Below are positions 7,888 to 15,795 of a stretch of 64,000 nucleotides of DNA, piece by piece. A program made the position numbers and the translations under genes. This stretch comes from Streptomyces sp. NBC_01231 (lineage in GTDB: Bacteria > Actinomycetota > Actinomycetes > Streptomycetales > Streptomycetaceae), in the NCBI GenBank assembly GCA_035999765.1, contig CP108521.1, positions 2,418,001 to 2,482,000 of the forward strand, given 5' to 3'. Positions within the stretch are counted from its first letter, which is position 1. Every line of letters starts with the position of its first letter. Under the pieces are notes generated by a model. It saw only the letters and a program-made list of their open reading frames with translations. It was not told the origin of the DNA and ran no database searches.

Positions 7888-9338
7888 CACTTCGCGCCGA
7901 GGATCTGCTCGATCGGGTCGATCGCGAAGTACACCAGGAACAGGGCGGCCGTCCCCCACAGCAGCCAGTGGATCTCCTTGGCCTTGCCGAGGACCGTCTT
8001 GAGCAGGACGTAGGAGAGGAAGCCGGCGCCGATGCCGTTGGTGATGGAGTAGGTGAACGGCATCACGGCGATGGTCAGGAACGCCGGGATGGCGATCTCG
8101 TACTTGTCCCAGTCGATGTTCTTGACCTGGGTCATCATCAGGAAGCCGACGGCGACGAGGGCCGGGGCCGCCGCCTGGAGCGGGACGATGGTGAGCAGCG
8201 GGGTCAGGAACAGGGCCAGGGCGAACAGGCCGCCGGTGACGAGGTTGGAGAAGCCGGTGCGCGAGCCCTCGCCGACACCGGCCGCCGACTCGATGTAGGA
8301 GGTGGCGGAGGAGGACGAGGCCGCGCCGCCCGCGACCGCCGCCGCGCCGTCGATGAGCAGTACCCGCCCGAGGTTCGGCACCCTGCCCTGATCGTCCAGC
8401 AGTCCGGCCTCGGCGCTGACGCCGACCACCGTGCCCATGGTGTCGAAGAAGTCGGACAGGATCAGCGTGAAGACCAGCAGCACGACGGTGATGGCGCTGG
8501 TCTGACCGAAGGCGCCGAACAGACTGAAGTGGCCGAGGAGACCGAAGTCGGGCGAGGCGACGATGTCGTCCGGGATCTTCGGCGTGGTCAGGCCCCAGGT
8601 CTTGATGTCGGCGATCGAGTCGATGACGATCGCGACGACCGTCATGGTCACGATGCTGATGAGGATGGCGCCCCTGACCTTGCGGGCGAGCAGTCCGATC
8701 GTCAGCAGTACCCCGAGACAGAAGACCAGGATCGGCCACCCGGTGAGGGTGCCGGTGGCGCCGAGCTGGACCGGGACGGTGGTGCCCGCCACGTCGGGGA
8801 TCCGACTGACGAACCCGGCGTCGACGAAACCGATGAAGGCGATGAAGAGACCGATGCCGACGCTGATCGCCTGCTTCAGCGACTGCGGGATCGCGTGCAT
8901 GACGGCCTCGCGCAGCCCGGTCACCACCAACACGCAGATGAGCAGGCCCTCGAGGACGATGAGGCCCATCGCGTCGTCCCAGCTCATCAGCGGGGCGATC
9001 TGGAAGGCGACGACCGCGTTCAGTCCGAGGCCGGCCGCGAGCGCGAGCGGAAGGTTGCCGCCGATGCCCATGATGATCGTCATCACGGCGGCCACCAGGG
9101 CGGTGGCGGTGGTCAGTTGGACGGCATCCAGCTGGTGGCCGAACTTGTCCTTCGCGCTGCCGAGGATGATGGGATTCAGGACAAGGATGTAGGCCATCGT
9201 GAAGAAGGTGGCGAGGCCGCCGCGTATCTCCCGGCCGAGGGTGGACCCCCGCTCGGAGATCCTGAAGAACCGGTCGACGCCGTTCGCCCCTGGTGGCGGG
9301 CCACCTGGCCGGTCGGTCGGCTGCTGCGTCACGGACAT
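7887..9338 (-). CDS. NCS2-family purine permease (AzgA-like)
   Basis: A 483-residue polytopic membrane importer. It begins FFRISERGSTLGREIRGGLATFFTMAYILVLNP, the diagnostic N-terminus of the AzgA/PbuG hypoxanthine-guanine-adenine group. It continues with GLNAVVAFQIAP (the NCS2 helix 3 region), then FFDTMGTVVGVSAEAGL and the SSSSATSYIESAAGVGEGSRTGF segment that lines the substrate site. GGAG lies 9 bases before the ATG. Proton-coupled purine uptake is the known role. It is unrelated to its neighbours. Confidence 0.92.
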   Translation of the reverse strand: MSVTQQPTDRPGGPPPGANGVDRFFRISERGSTLGREIRGGLATFFTMAYILVLNPIILGSAKDKFGHQLDAVQLTTATALVAAVMTIIMGIGGNLPLALAAGLGLNAVVAFQIAPLMSWDDAMGLIVLEGLLICVLVVTGLREAVMHAIPQSLKQAISVGIGLFIAFIGFVDAGFVSRIPDVAGTTVPVQLGATGTLTGWPILVFCLGVLLTIGLLARKVRGAILISIVTMTVVAIVIDSIADIKTWGLTTPKIPDDIVASPDFGLLGHFSLFGAFGQTSAITVVLLVFTLILSDFFDTMGTVVGVSAEAGLLDDQGRVPNLGRVLLIDGAAAVAGGAASSSSATSYIESAAGVGEGSRTGFSNLVTGGLFALALFLTPLLTIVPLQAAAPALVAVGFLMMTQVKNIDWDKYEIAIPAFLTIAVMPFTYSITNGIGAGFLSYVLLKTVLGKAKEIHWLLWGTAALFLVYFAIDPIEQILGAK

Positions 9339-9610
9339 GGTTGTTGCTCCTTGTTGCCTGAATGATCGGTGTGCGGATGCTGGCTGGATTGTTCCTGCGT
9401 TGAACCGTTTTCAGGTTTTCTCCGTGTTACGGAATCAGAGTCGCGCCGGTCAGACGGTGTTCGAAGGCCCGTACGAACCATGCGCACGATCGCTGCTACG
9501 CTTCCGGATCCCGAACCGGCCTACGCCGGATGATCACATGTCATACGCATGACACGCACAGACGGCATCCGTCTGCCGGATGCCCGAGCCGCCGTGAGGA
9601 GAGGTCGCCC

Positions 9611-10177
9611 GTGGGCACAGTCGTCGACGACGCAGCCTCCGTGGAGTTCCACGCCTTCTTCGAGCGTCACTACGCCGAACTGTCCCGTCTCGCACATCTG
9701 CTGACCGGTGAGGCGGACGCCGCCGACGACCTGGCGGCGGACGCCCTGCTGGCGTTGTGGCACCGCTGGGACCGGGTACGCGCGGCCGACCATCCGGCGG
9801 CGTACGCGCGCGGTGTCGTCGCCAACCTGGCCCGCACCCGGATCCGCAGTGCCGTCCGGGAGCGGCGCCGCGTCGCGCTGTTCTGGTCGCAGCGCGAGGA
9901 GAAGACCGAGAACCCGGACGTGGCGGGCGTGGTCGACGTGCAGGCGGCGTTGCGTAGACTCCCGTTCCGCAAACGCGCCTGCGTGGTGCTGCGGCACGCC
10001 TTCGACCTCTCGGAGAAGGACACCGCGCTCACCTTGGGCGTCTCGGTCGGTACGGTGAAGAGCCAGACCTCCAAGGGAATGGCCGAATTGCAGCGGTTGC
10101 TCGGGACACCGGCAGCTCCGCGGCAGGTGCGCGCGGCGATGGTGCGCACCGGTGACGCCGGAGGAAGGGACCGATGA
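9611..10177 (+). CDS. SigE-like (TIGR02983-type) group IV RNA polymerase sigma factor
   Basis: A 188-residue ECF-class sigma factor. Region 2 is at about residues 15-85 (FHAFFERHYAELSRLAHLLTG, DAADDLAADALLALWHRWDRV) and region 4 at about 110-165 (LPFRKRACVVLRHAFDLSEKDTALTLGVSVGTVKSQTSKGM). Region 3 is missing, as expected for the class. The GTG start at 9611 has GGAGAGG at 6 bases. The next gene overlaps it (ATGATGATG/TGA) and encodes a membrane-anchored protein that may be its anti-sigma or sensor partner. Confidence 0.9.
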   Translation: MGTVVDDAASVEFHAFFERHYAELSRLAHLLTGEADAADDLAADALLALWHRWDRVRAADHPAAYARGVVANLARTRIRSAVRERRRVALFWSQREEKTENPDVAGVVDVQAALRRLPFRKRACVVLRHAFDLSEKDTALTLGVSVGTVKSQTSKGMAELQRLLGTPAAPRQVRAAMVRTGDAGGRDR

Positions 10178-11016
10178 TGATGCGGCGGGACGTGCACGAC
10201 GGGCTGCGCGCTCGGCTGCACGAGGTGGCCGGGGCACACGAGCCCGACCGCGCGCGCATCCTGGCCCGGGTCGAACGCGGGATGACCGAGCAGACCCGCG
10301 CCGACCATCGGGAGACCCGTCCGCCGGTGTTCGGCTGGGTGCGGGTGGTCGGCGCCACCGCCGCGGTCGCGTGCGTGCTCGGGGTCGGCGGCTACGCGGT
10401 CGCCTCCGCGGTCAGGGACGAGGCTCCCCCTCAGGCGGTCGACGTGTCACCGACGCCCACACCGTCGCCGGACGCGACGAGCCGCGCACCGGCCCCACCG
10501 GCGGATCCGACACCGAGCACCACCCGGGAGCCGGACACGCCGAGCAAGGCGCCCACCGGGTCGCCGAGTTCCGCCGCGACCGCGCCGCCGTCCGCCTCCG
10601 GCACCGAGGACGGCCCGCTGTGGTCGGACGGTTCGGTGGACCCGCACAGCAACGAGTTCTGGGCGCAGAGCGACGTCACCGTGAAGACGAGCGAGAAACT
10701 CACCGCGCTCACCGTCCGGTTGAAGGTCAGGCAGACCGGCGGGGTGACCTCGGCCGGTGCCTGGCGGTCCGCGCCCGAGGGCGACTTCACGGCGACGGTG
10801 GCCGAGCGGGACGGCTACCTCGTCTACACGTGGGTGCTCAAGCAGGGCCGTACGGTGTGGCCGGGCCAGTGGGTCTTCGCGGGCCAGTACGACCACGACC
10901 GCGGCGGCCGGGACGCGAAGGACGACACCTACACGATCAGCGGCACCGCGGGCGGCGGGCAGCGTGCCGTGGCCGGCGACTTCGCCGCCCGCGAGAGCGA
11001 CGAGGGCGACTCCTGA
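10174..11016 (+). CDS. membrane-anchored protein co-encoded with the sigma factor (possible anti-sigma partner)
   Basis: A 280-residue protein with a short cytoplasmic N-terminus (residues 1-52, including ARLHEVAGAHEPDRARILARVERGM, a pattern common in partners of SigE-like factors). One membrane helix follows (about 54-78), then a Pro/Ser/Thr-rich extracellular linker (about 90-145) and a beta-rich outer domain with WVLKQGRTVWPGQWVFAGQYDHDRGGRDAKDDTY-type sequence. Its start overlaps the sigma gene stop, so both come from one transcript. No recognised zinc anti-sigma motif (HXXXCXXC) is visible. Calling it an anti-sigma factor is inference from gene order. Confidence 0.75.
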   Translation: MMMRRDVHDGLRARLHEVAGAHEPDRARILARVERGMTEQTRADHRETRPPVFGWVRVVGATAAVACVLGVGGYAVASAVRDEAPPQAVDVSPTPTPSPDATSRAPAPPADPTPSTTREPDTPSKAPTGSPSSAATAPPSASGTEDGPLWSDGSVDPHSNEFWAQSDVTVKTSEKLTALTVRLKVRQTGGVTSAGAWRSAPEGDFTATVAERDGYLVYTWVLKQGRTVWPGQWVFAGQYDHDRGGRDAKDDTYTISGTAGGGQRAVAGDFAARESDEGDS

Positions 11017-11059
11017 AAAAAGCCGACGCTGCGGCAACCCTTTCCTCGGCGGTGGCGAC

Positions 11060-11190
11060 CAGGGAACATGGCCCATAGATGCCGGGCTGGCCAAAGCCCC
11101 CCTTTGGGCCAGACCGGAAGCACTGGTCGAGCCCCCCTCGGCCGGTCACGAGGACGCCCCCGCCGGTGACGACCGGCGGGGGCGTTTCGC
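11060..11190 (+). ncRNA. 6C RNA (actinobacterial small RNA with two C6-loop hairpins)
   Basis: Two successive hairpins each present six cytosines in the loop: stem 11087-11096/11103-11112 with C6 at 11097-11102, and stem 11123-11131/11137-11145 with C6 at 11132-11137. A strong terminator hairpin follows at 11155-11184. This double C6 architecture defines the 6C RNA family of Actinobacteria. Upstream lie CAACCC and CGACC, 16 bases apart (11035-11060), which could be an ECF-type promoter. The exact 5' end is not determined. The closest gene upstream is the sigma-factor pair. Confidence 0.85.
11155..11184. terminator. rho-independent terminator of the 6C RNA
   Basis: A 13-bp perfect stem (11155-11167 with 11172-11184), tetraloop GACG, then TTT. 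It also sits downstream of the convergent PL9 gene and may serve both directions. Confidence 0.85.
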
Positions 11191-11284
11191 ACCGCCAAGG
11201 GACGCGGGAAGACCTGGGCGACCAGCCGGACTTGGTACGGCCCCGGCGGCTCCGCCGCCGCTCGATGCCGCCCGCGAACCACAC

Positions 11285-12439
11285 TCAGTGCATAGTGGCG
11301 CCGATGGTGGTGGACCCGGTGGTCAGAAACGTGGTGGACGGCAGGGCCCCGTCCGTCTTCCGGGCCCCGTACGCCGATGTCGCGTCGGTCGACCTGAAGA
11401 CGGGCGTGCTGACACCGCTGTCCCAGTTGTTCGCCGCGGAGACGGTGGCCGGACTCAGCTCGGACAACCCGCCCGGGTTGCTCACCGCCAGGTTCCGGGC
11501 GAGCCGGGCCTTCCCCGTGGCGAAGAAGAAACCCGTCGCAGCGTTCGCGTAGGCCGTGTTCCGGTTGAGCACGATCGCGCCCGGGTTGGAGTTGTCGGTG
11601 AACCCGTGCAACGCGTTGTCCCAGGCCGCGTTGTGGTTGACGACATGCGCGACGGTGGCACCCCCGCCGCCCAGCTTGAACCCGTTCCCGTTGCCCTCGA
11701 ACGCGGAGTCCCCCCACCGGTTGCGGCCGTTGCCGAAGGCCCAGGTGCGCTCGACGGTGACCGACGAGGAGAACTGCCACAGATCGAGGCCGTCGTCGGA
11801 GTTGTCGTACAACCGCGCCCCGAAGATCCTGTTGCCGGTACCGGAGCCGAACTTCACGGCGATCCCGTCGGCGTTCTGCCCGTGCCCGGCGGCGTCGTAG
11901 TTGCCGTGACTGTCCAGGTTCTGCACGAGGTTGCCGGTCGTGCCGTCGCCGCGCAGCGTGAAGCCGGAGTCGCCGTTGTCGGCAGTGACCAGGTTCTTGA
12001 AGACACCGCCCACGGAGGACGTGGCCACGAAGCCCTGCGCCGGGGAGTTCTGGAAGGTGAGGTTCTGGACGGTCCAGTAGTCGCCGTGGATCCCGGCCAG
12101 CCAGGAGCCGTCGGGCAGCTCGGACCCGTCGATCCGCACCTTCTCTGTGCCGTACGCCCGCAGCGTGATCCGGGACGAACCGGTGCCGTCGGCCGTGGAC
12201 TTGAGGGTGGCCGCCGGGAAGTACGTGCCCCCGCGGACCTGGATGACGGTGCCGGCGACCGCGTTCCTGACCGCCGACTCCAGCTGCGCGGTGGTGGACA
12301 CGGATACCGTCGACGAGGCGGCCTGCGCTCCGACGCCCGAGAGGCCGAGGTACACGCCGCCCGCCCCCGCGGCGACGGCCACCACCGCGGCGATCGACAG
12401 GGTCCGTGTCCTGCGGTGACGTCCGGTGCCAAGACGCAC
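11285..12439 (-). CDS. secreted pectate lyase, polysaccharide lyase family 9 (copy 1)
   Basis: A 384-residue secreted parallel beta-helix enzyme that cleaves polygalacturonate by beta-elimination. The N-terminus is basic (RHRRTRT), then hydrophobic to about residue 42, with a cleavage site near QAAS. PL9 signatures are intact: Asp191 (NADGIAV), Asp215/Asp216/Asp219 (DNSDDGLDLW, the calcium cluster) and Lys255 (GNGFKLGG), the family's catalytic base. The GTG start at 12439 has GGAAAGGAA at 6 bases; the longer frame lacks a ribosome site. It is about 59% identical by eye to the second PL9 at 15796. It is divergent from the GH43 gene, with a palindromic operator between them. Confidence 0.93.
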   Translation of the reverse strand: MRLGTGRHRRTRTLSIAAVVAVAAGAGGVYLGLSGVGAQAASSTVSVSTTAQLESAVRNAVAGTVIQVRGGTYFPAATLKSTADGTGSSRITLRAYGTEKVRIDGSELPDGSWLAGIHGDYWTVQNLTFQNSPAQGFVATSSVGGVFKNLVTADNGDSGFTLRGDGTTGNLVQNLDSHGNYDAAGHGQNADGIAVKFGSGTGNRIFGARLYDNSDDGLDLWQFSSSVTVERTWAFGNGRNRWGDSAFEGNGNGFKLGGGGATVAHVVNHNAAWDNALHGFTDNSNPGAIVLNRNTAYANAATGFFFATGKARLARNLAVSNPGGLSELSPATVSAANNWDSGVSTPVFRSTDATSAYGARKTDGALPSTTFLTTGSTTIGATMH

Positions 12440-12555
12440 GAAGCGTTCCTTTCCTGGGGGATGGGGGCGAAACGGGCCGGAGGGGCCGCCCCGGCCCGTT
12501 TCTGGGATCTGGTCGCCACCGCTCACCGGAAAGGTTGCCGCCGCCCGGCGAAAAC

Positions 12556-12572
12556 GATCGAAACTTTCGATC
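12556..12572. promoter_or_regulatory. CGAAA-N-TTTCG palindromic operator
   Basis: GATCGAAA-C-TTTCGATC is a perfect 17-bp palindrome in the divergent promoter between the PL9 and tandem GH43 genes. CGAAANTTTCG is a known control element upstream of Streptomyces xylanase and related polysaccharide-degradation genes. A LacI-family repressor is the expected binder; the identity is inferred. Confidence 0.7.
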
Positions 12573-12674
12573 CCCGCGGTCCAGCCCGCACCGATTGACG
12601 CGCTGTGTCGCTCCTATGACACTCCGAGGACACAGCGACCCAACAGAAACCCCCACAGTCCCACAGGATGTGTC

Positions 12675-14897
12675 ATGCGACCCCCCAGACGCCGTACCGC
12701 CCGCACGCTCCTGGTCCCCTTCCTGGCGCTCCTCCTCTCCCTCCTCTCGATACCTCCCGGCACCGCCCATTCAGGAACGTCACCCGTGAAGCAGCCCAAG
12801 TACGCCGGGTACCTCTTCACCTACTTCACCGGCGAGGGCACCGCCGACGGCGAACAGATCCGCTACGCCCTCAGCCGTGGCAACGATCCGCTGCACTGGC
12901 GGGAACTGAACGCGGGCAAGCCGGTCCTGACGTCCACCATCGGGGAGAAGGGGCTGCGCGATCCGTTCGTCATCCGCTCCCCCAAGGGCGACAAGTTCTT
13001 CCTGATCGCCACCGACCTCAGGATGTACCAGAACAGCAGCGGCAGCTGGGACGACGTCCAGCGGCACGGCAGCAAGTCGATCATGGTGTGGGAGTCCACG
13101 GACCTGGTCCACTGGACCGACCAGCGTCTGGTGAAGGTCGCACCGGACAGTGCGGGCAACACCTGGGCGCCGGAGGCCTACTGGGACGACTCCCTCGGTG
13201 AGTACGTCGTCTTCTGGGCGTCGAAGCTGTACGCCGACGACGATCCCGACCACAAGGGATCGACGTACAACAAGATGCTCTACGCGACCACGAAGGACTT
13301 CCGCGACTTCAGCGAGCCGAAGGTCTGGGACGACCCGGGCTACTCGGTCATCGACTCGACGGTCGTGAAGAACAAGGACACCTACTACCGCTTCACCAAG
13401 GACGAGCGGGACCCGACCTCCAGCTCGCCGTGCGCCAAGTTCATCACCGGGGAGAAGTCGACCAGTCTGACGTCGACCAGGTACGACCTGGTCGCGGACT
13501 GCATCGGCAGCGGTGCCATGGACCGCGGTGAGGGCCCGACGGTCTTCAAGTCCAACACCGAGAAGAAGTGGTACCTCTTCATCGACGAGTACGGCGGCCG
13601 GGGCTACGTCCCCTTCGAGACCACCGACCTCGACTCGGGCAAGTGGACCCCGTCCACGAACTACCAGCTGCCCGCGAGTCCCCGGCACGGCACCGTCCTC
13701 CCGGTGACGCAGAAGGAGTACGACCGGCTGCTGGCCGCGTACCCCTCCACTTCCGCCTCGCTCATGGACGCGACGGCCGAGGGCCAGAAGGGATACGCGA
13801 TCGTCACGGAGGCCGCGTCGAAGGCCGTGCTGCCGATGGAGCCCGGTACGGATCTGCGCCGACTCGCTCCGAAGCTGTGGGTGGGCGAGGGGGCGACGGT
13901 CAGTCCGAGGTCCGGTACCCGCCGGGACTTCCGCACACCGCAGAGGTACACCGTGACGGGGGCGGACGGCACCAGGCGCACCTGGACCGTCGAGGCGGTC
14001 CGCACCGGCAGCCCGACCCTGCCCGGCCTCAACGCCGACCCGGACGTGCACTACCTGAACGGCGAGTACTGGATCTATCCGACGACGGACGGCTTCCAGG
14101 GCTGGAGCGGCACGCGGTTCAAGGCGTACTCGTCGAAGGACCTGGTCCACTGGAAGGACCACGGAGTCATCCTCGACCTGGGTCCGGACGTGAGCTGGGC
14201 CGACAAGAACGCGTGGGCGCCGGCGATCGCCGAACGCGACGGCAAGTACTACTTCTACTTCTGCGCCGAGCAGCAGATCGGCGTGGCGGTAGCCGACTCC
14301 CCCGCCGGTCCCTTCAAGGACGCCCTGGGCAAACCCCTGGTGGCGAAGGGCGGTTCACTGAGCGGCCAGATGATCGACCCGGCGGTGTTCACGGACGACG
14401 ACGGCCAGTCGTATCTCTACTGGGGCAACGGGCACGGGTACGTGGTGCCGCTGAACGACGACATGACCTCGTACGACGCTTCGAAGGTGAAGGACATCAC
14501 CCCGGACAACTTCCGCGAGGGATCCTTCGTGATCAAGCGGAAGGGCACGTACTACTTCATGTGGTCCGAGGACGACACCCGGAGCGAGAACTACCACGTC
14601 GCCTACGCGACCGGACCGTCCCCGCTCGGCCCGTGGACCAAGCGGGGGACGATCCTGTCCAAGCGTGCCGAGTACGGCATCCTCGGCACCGGGCACCACT
14701 CCGTGGTGAACGTCCCCGGCACCGACGACTGGTACGTCGTCTACCACCGGTTCGCCCTGAACGGCCCCGGAAAACCGGGCGGCGACGGCATGCACCGCGA
14801 AACCACCATCGACCGCATGGAGTTCGCGGCGGACGGCACGATCAAGCCGGTGGTGCCGACGCTGGAGTCGTTGAAGCCGGTACGCGGGATCAGCTGA
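12675..14897 (+). CDS. secreted glycoside hydrolase with two GH43 catalytic propellers
   Basis: A 740-residue secreted protein. A signal peptide covers residues about 1-33. The first five-bladed propeller (about 38-365) has LRDPFVIRS, TWAPEAYWD and EGPTVFK. A short immunoglobulin-like linker (about 390-450) follows. The second propeller (about 455-735) has the full GH43 set: the base Asp in NADPDVHYLNG, the modulator Asp in MIDPAVFTDDDG and the acid Glu in FREGSFV. GH43 enzymes release arabinose or xylose from side chains, so arabinan trimming of pectin is the likely job. The ATG at 12675 follows AGGA. It overlaps the convergent acid phosphatase by 8 bases. Confidence 0.92.
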   Translation: MRPPRRRTARTLLVPFLALLLSLLSIPPGTAHSGTSPVKQPKYAGYLFTYFTGEGTADGEQIRYALSRGNDPLHWRELNAGKPVLTSTIGEKGLRDPFVIRSPKGDKFFLIATDLRMYQNSSGSWDDVQRHGSKSIMVWESTDLVHWTDQRLVKVAPDSAGNTWAPEAYWDDSLGEYVVFWASKLYADDDPDHKGSTYNKMLYATTKDFRDFSEPKVWDDPGYSVIDSTVVKNKDTYYRFTKDERDPTSSSPCAKFITGEKSTSLTSTRYDLVADCIGSGAMDRGEGPTVFKSNTEKKWYLFIDEYGGRGYVPFETTDLDSGKWTPSTNYQLPASPRHGTVLPVTQKEYDRLLAAYPSTSASLMDATAEGQKGYAIVTEAASKAVLPMEPGTDLRRLAPKLWVGEGATVSPRSGTRRDFRTPQRYTVTGADGTRRTWTVEAVRTGSPTLPGLNADPDVHYLNGEYWIYPTTDGFQGWSGTRFKAYSSKDLVHWKDHGVILDLGPDVSWADKNAWAPAIAERDGKYYFYFCAEQQIGVAVADSPAGPFKDALGKPLVAKGGSLSGQMIDPAVFTDDDGQSYLYWGNGHGYVVPLNDDMTSYDASKVKDITPDNFREGSFVIKRKGTYYFMWSEDDTRSENYHVAYATGPSPLGPWTKRGTILSKRAEYGILGTGHHSVVNVPGTDDWYVVYHRFALNGPGKPGGDGMHRETTIDRMEFAADGTIKPVVPTLESLKPVRGIS

Positions 14898-15687
14898 CGA
14901 AGTACGTCGGGTTCGGCAGCTTGTACGTCCGGTCGGCGTAGCCGCCGTCGAGGTCGGAGTACTGGTCGCCGAAGTTGGCGACGACCTCGTACCCGAGGTC
15001 CTTCTCGATGTGCTTCCGGGTGCCGGACTTGTACTGCACGGTGGTGCAGGTCCAGGCGCCCGGGGCGGCACAACCGCTCAGGTAGGACGGCGGGTTGGCG
15101 GTGTTCTTCAGGAACATGTGGTCGGCGTCGAGGTTGATGTCGGCGCCGATCTTCTTCAGGTTCTCGACGGCGGCCGAGCGCTGCGCCTCGCTGAGCCCCG
15201 AGTTGTAGAACACCTCGACGCCCTTCTTCTCGGCGTACCGCACCAGCTCGGGGCTGCCGAAGACGGCCGGGCGGTCGGCCTTGTTGACGTAGGCCGCCCA
15301 AGTGGCGGAGTTGTACGTGTAGTTGTAGCGCTTCTCGTAGTCGAGGCTGAGCAGCAGCGTGTCGTCGATGTCGAAGACGACCGCGGGCTTCTCGCCCCTG
15401 TGGTGGGCCTTGCGCGCCGCCTGGTCCAGGTACTTCCTCGCGGTGGCGTCGATCCGCGCGAGATCCTTGGCGTACGGGCTGTCCGGGGACGCCTGGTACA
15501 CACCGTCGGCGTCGGGCGTGGTGCCGTAGTAGGTGTCGATGTCCTTGACCAGCTGCCCTATGTTGTAGGGCTCGTGCGTGGAGTTCGCCGTGGACTGACC
15601 GGCGGTGGCCGCGCCCGTCCCGTAGAGGGCGGCGCCGGCGACGGCACAGGCGGCGGTGATCGCCGCGATACGCAGTGGCTTATGCAT
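14890..15687 (-). CDS. secreted HAD-superfamily acid phosphatase (class B-like)
   Basis: A 265-residue exported phosphatase. The signal peptide (about 1-30) ends near ATAGQ. The HAD motif I is VVFDIDDTLL, with nucleophile Asp106 and Asp108. Motif II-like Ser is in FYNSG, and the C-terminal acidic motif is ANFGDQYSDLDGG. This is the plant-vegetative-storage/class B acid phosphatase group. Nothing about it is specific to pectin, so it may simply lie inside the island. Its promoter carries the 14-base motif also found upstream of the secreted nuclease at 62751. The ribosome site is weak. Confidence 0.88.
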   Translation of the reverse strand: MHKPLRIAAITAACAVAGAALYGTGAATAGQSTANSTHEPYNIGQLVKDIDTYYGTTPDADGVYQASPDSPYAKDLARIDATARKYLDQAARKAHHRGEKPAVVFDIDDTLLLSLDYEKRYNYTYNSATWAAYVNKADRPAVFGSPELVRYAEKKGVEVFYNSGLSEAQRSAAVENLKKIGADINLDADHMFLKNTANPPSYLSGCAAPGAWTCTTVQYKSGTRKHIEKDLGYEVVANFGDQYSDLDGGYADRTYKLPNPTYFVS

Positions 15688-15693
15688 GACAGG

Positions 15694-15707
15694 TTTCTAC
15701 GCGCGTC
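15694..15707 (-). promoter_or_regulatory. 14-base motif TTTCTACGCGCGTC upstream of the acid phosphatase
   Basis: It lies 7 bases before the acid phosphatase ATG and is identical to both arms of the inverted repeat at 62614-62666 upstream of the secreted nuclease-like gene. Position just before the start suggests a repressor or core-promoter site. The binder is unknown. Confidence 0.55.
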
Positions 15708-15795
15708 ACCCCGTCGGGCGCGAGACCCGTTGCCCGATCGATACCTCTCTCACAGGCAAAAACGGGTCAAGCGCCCTGGGCGGGGCAGTCCGTCG

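Noticed and set aside
10174..11016. Classical zinc-binding anti-sigma factor
   Set aside because: No HXXXCXXC motif is present. Only gene order suggests an anti-sigma role, so it is labelled as possible.
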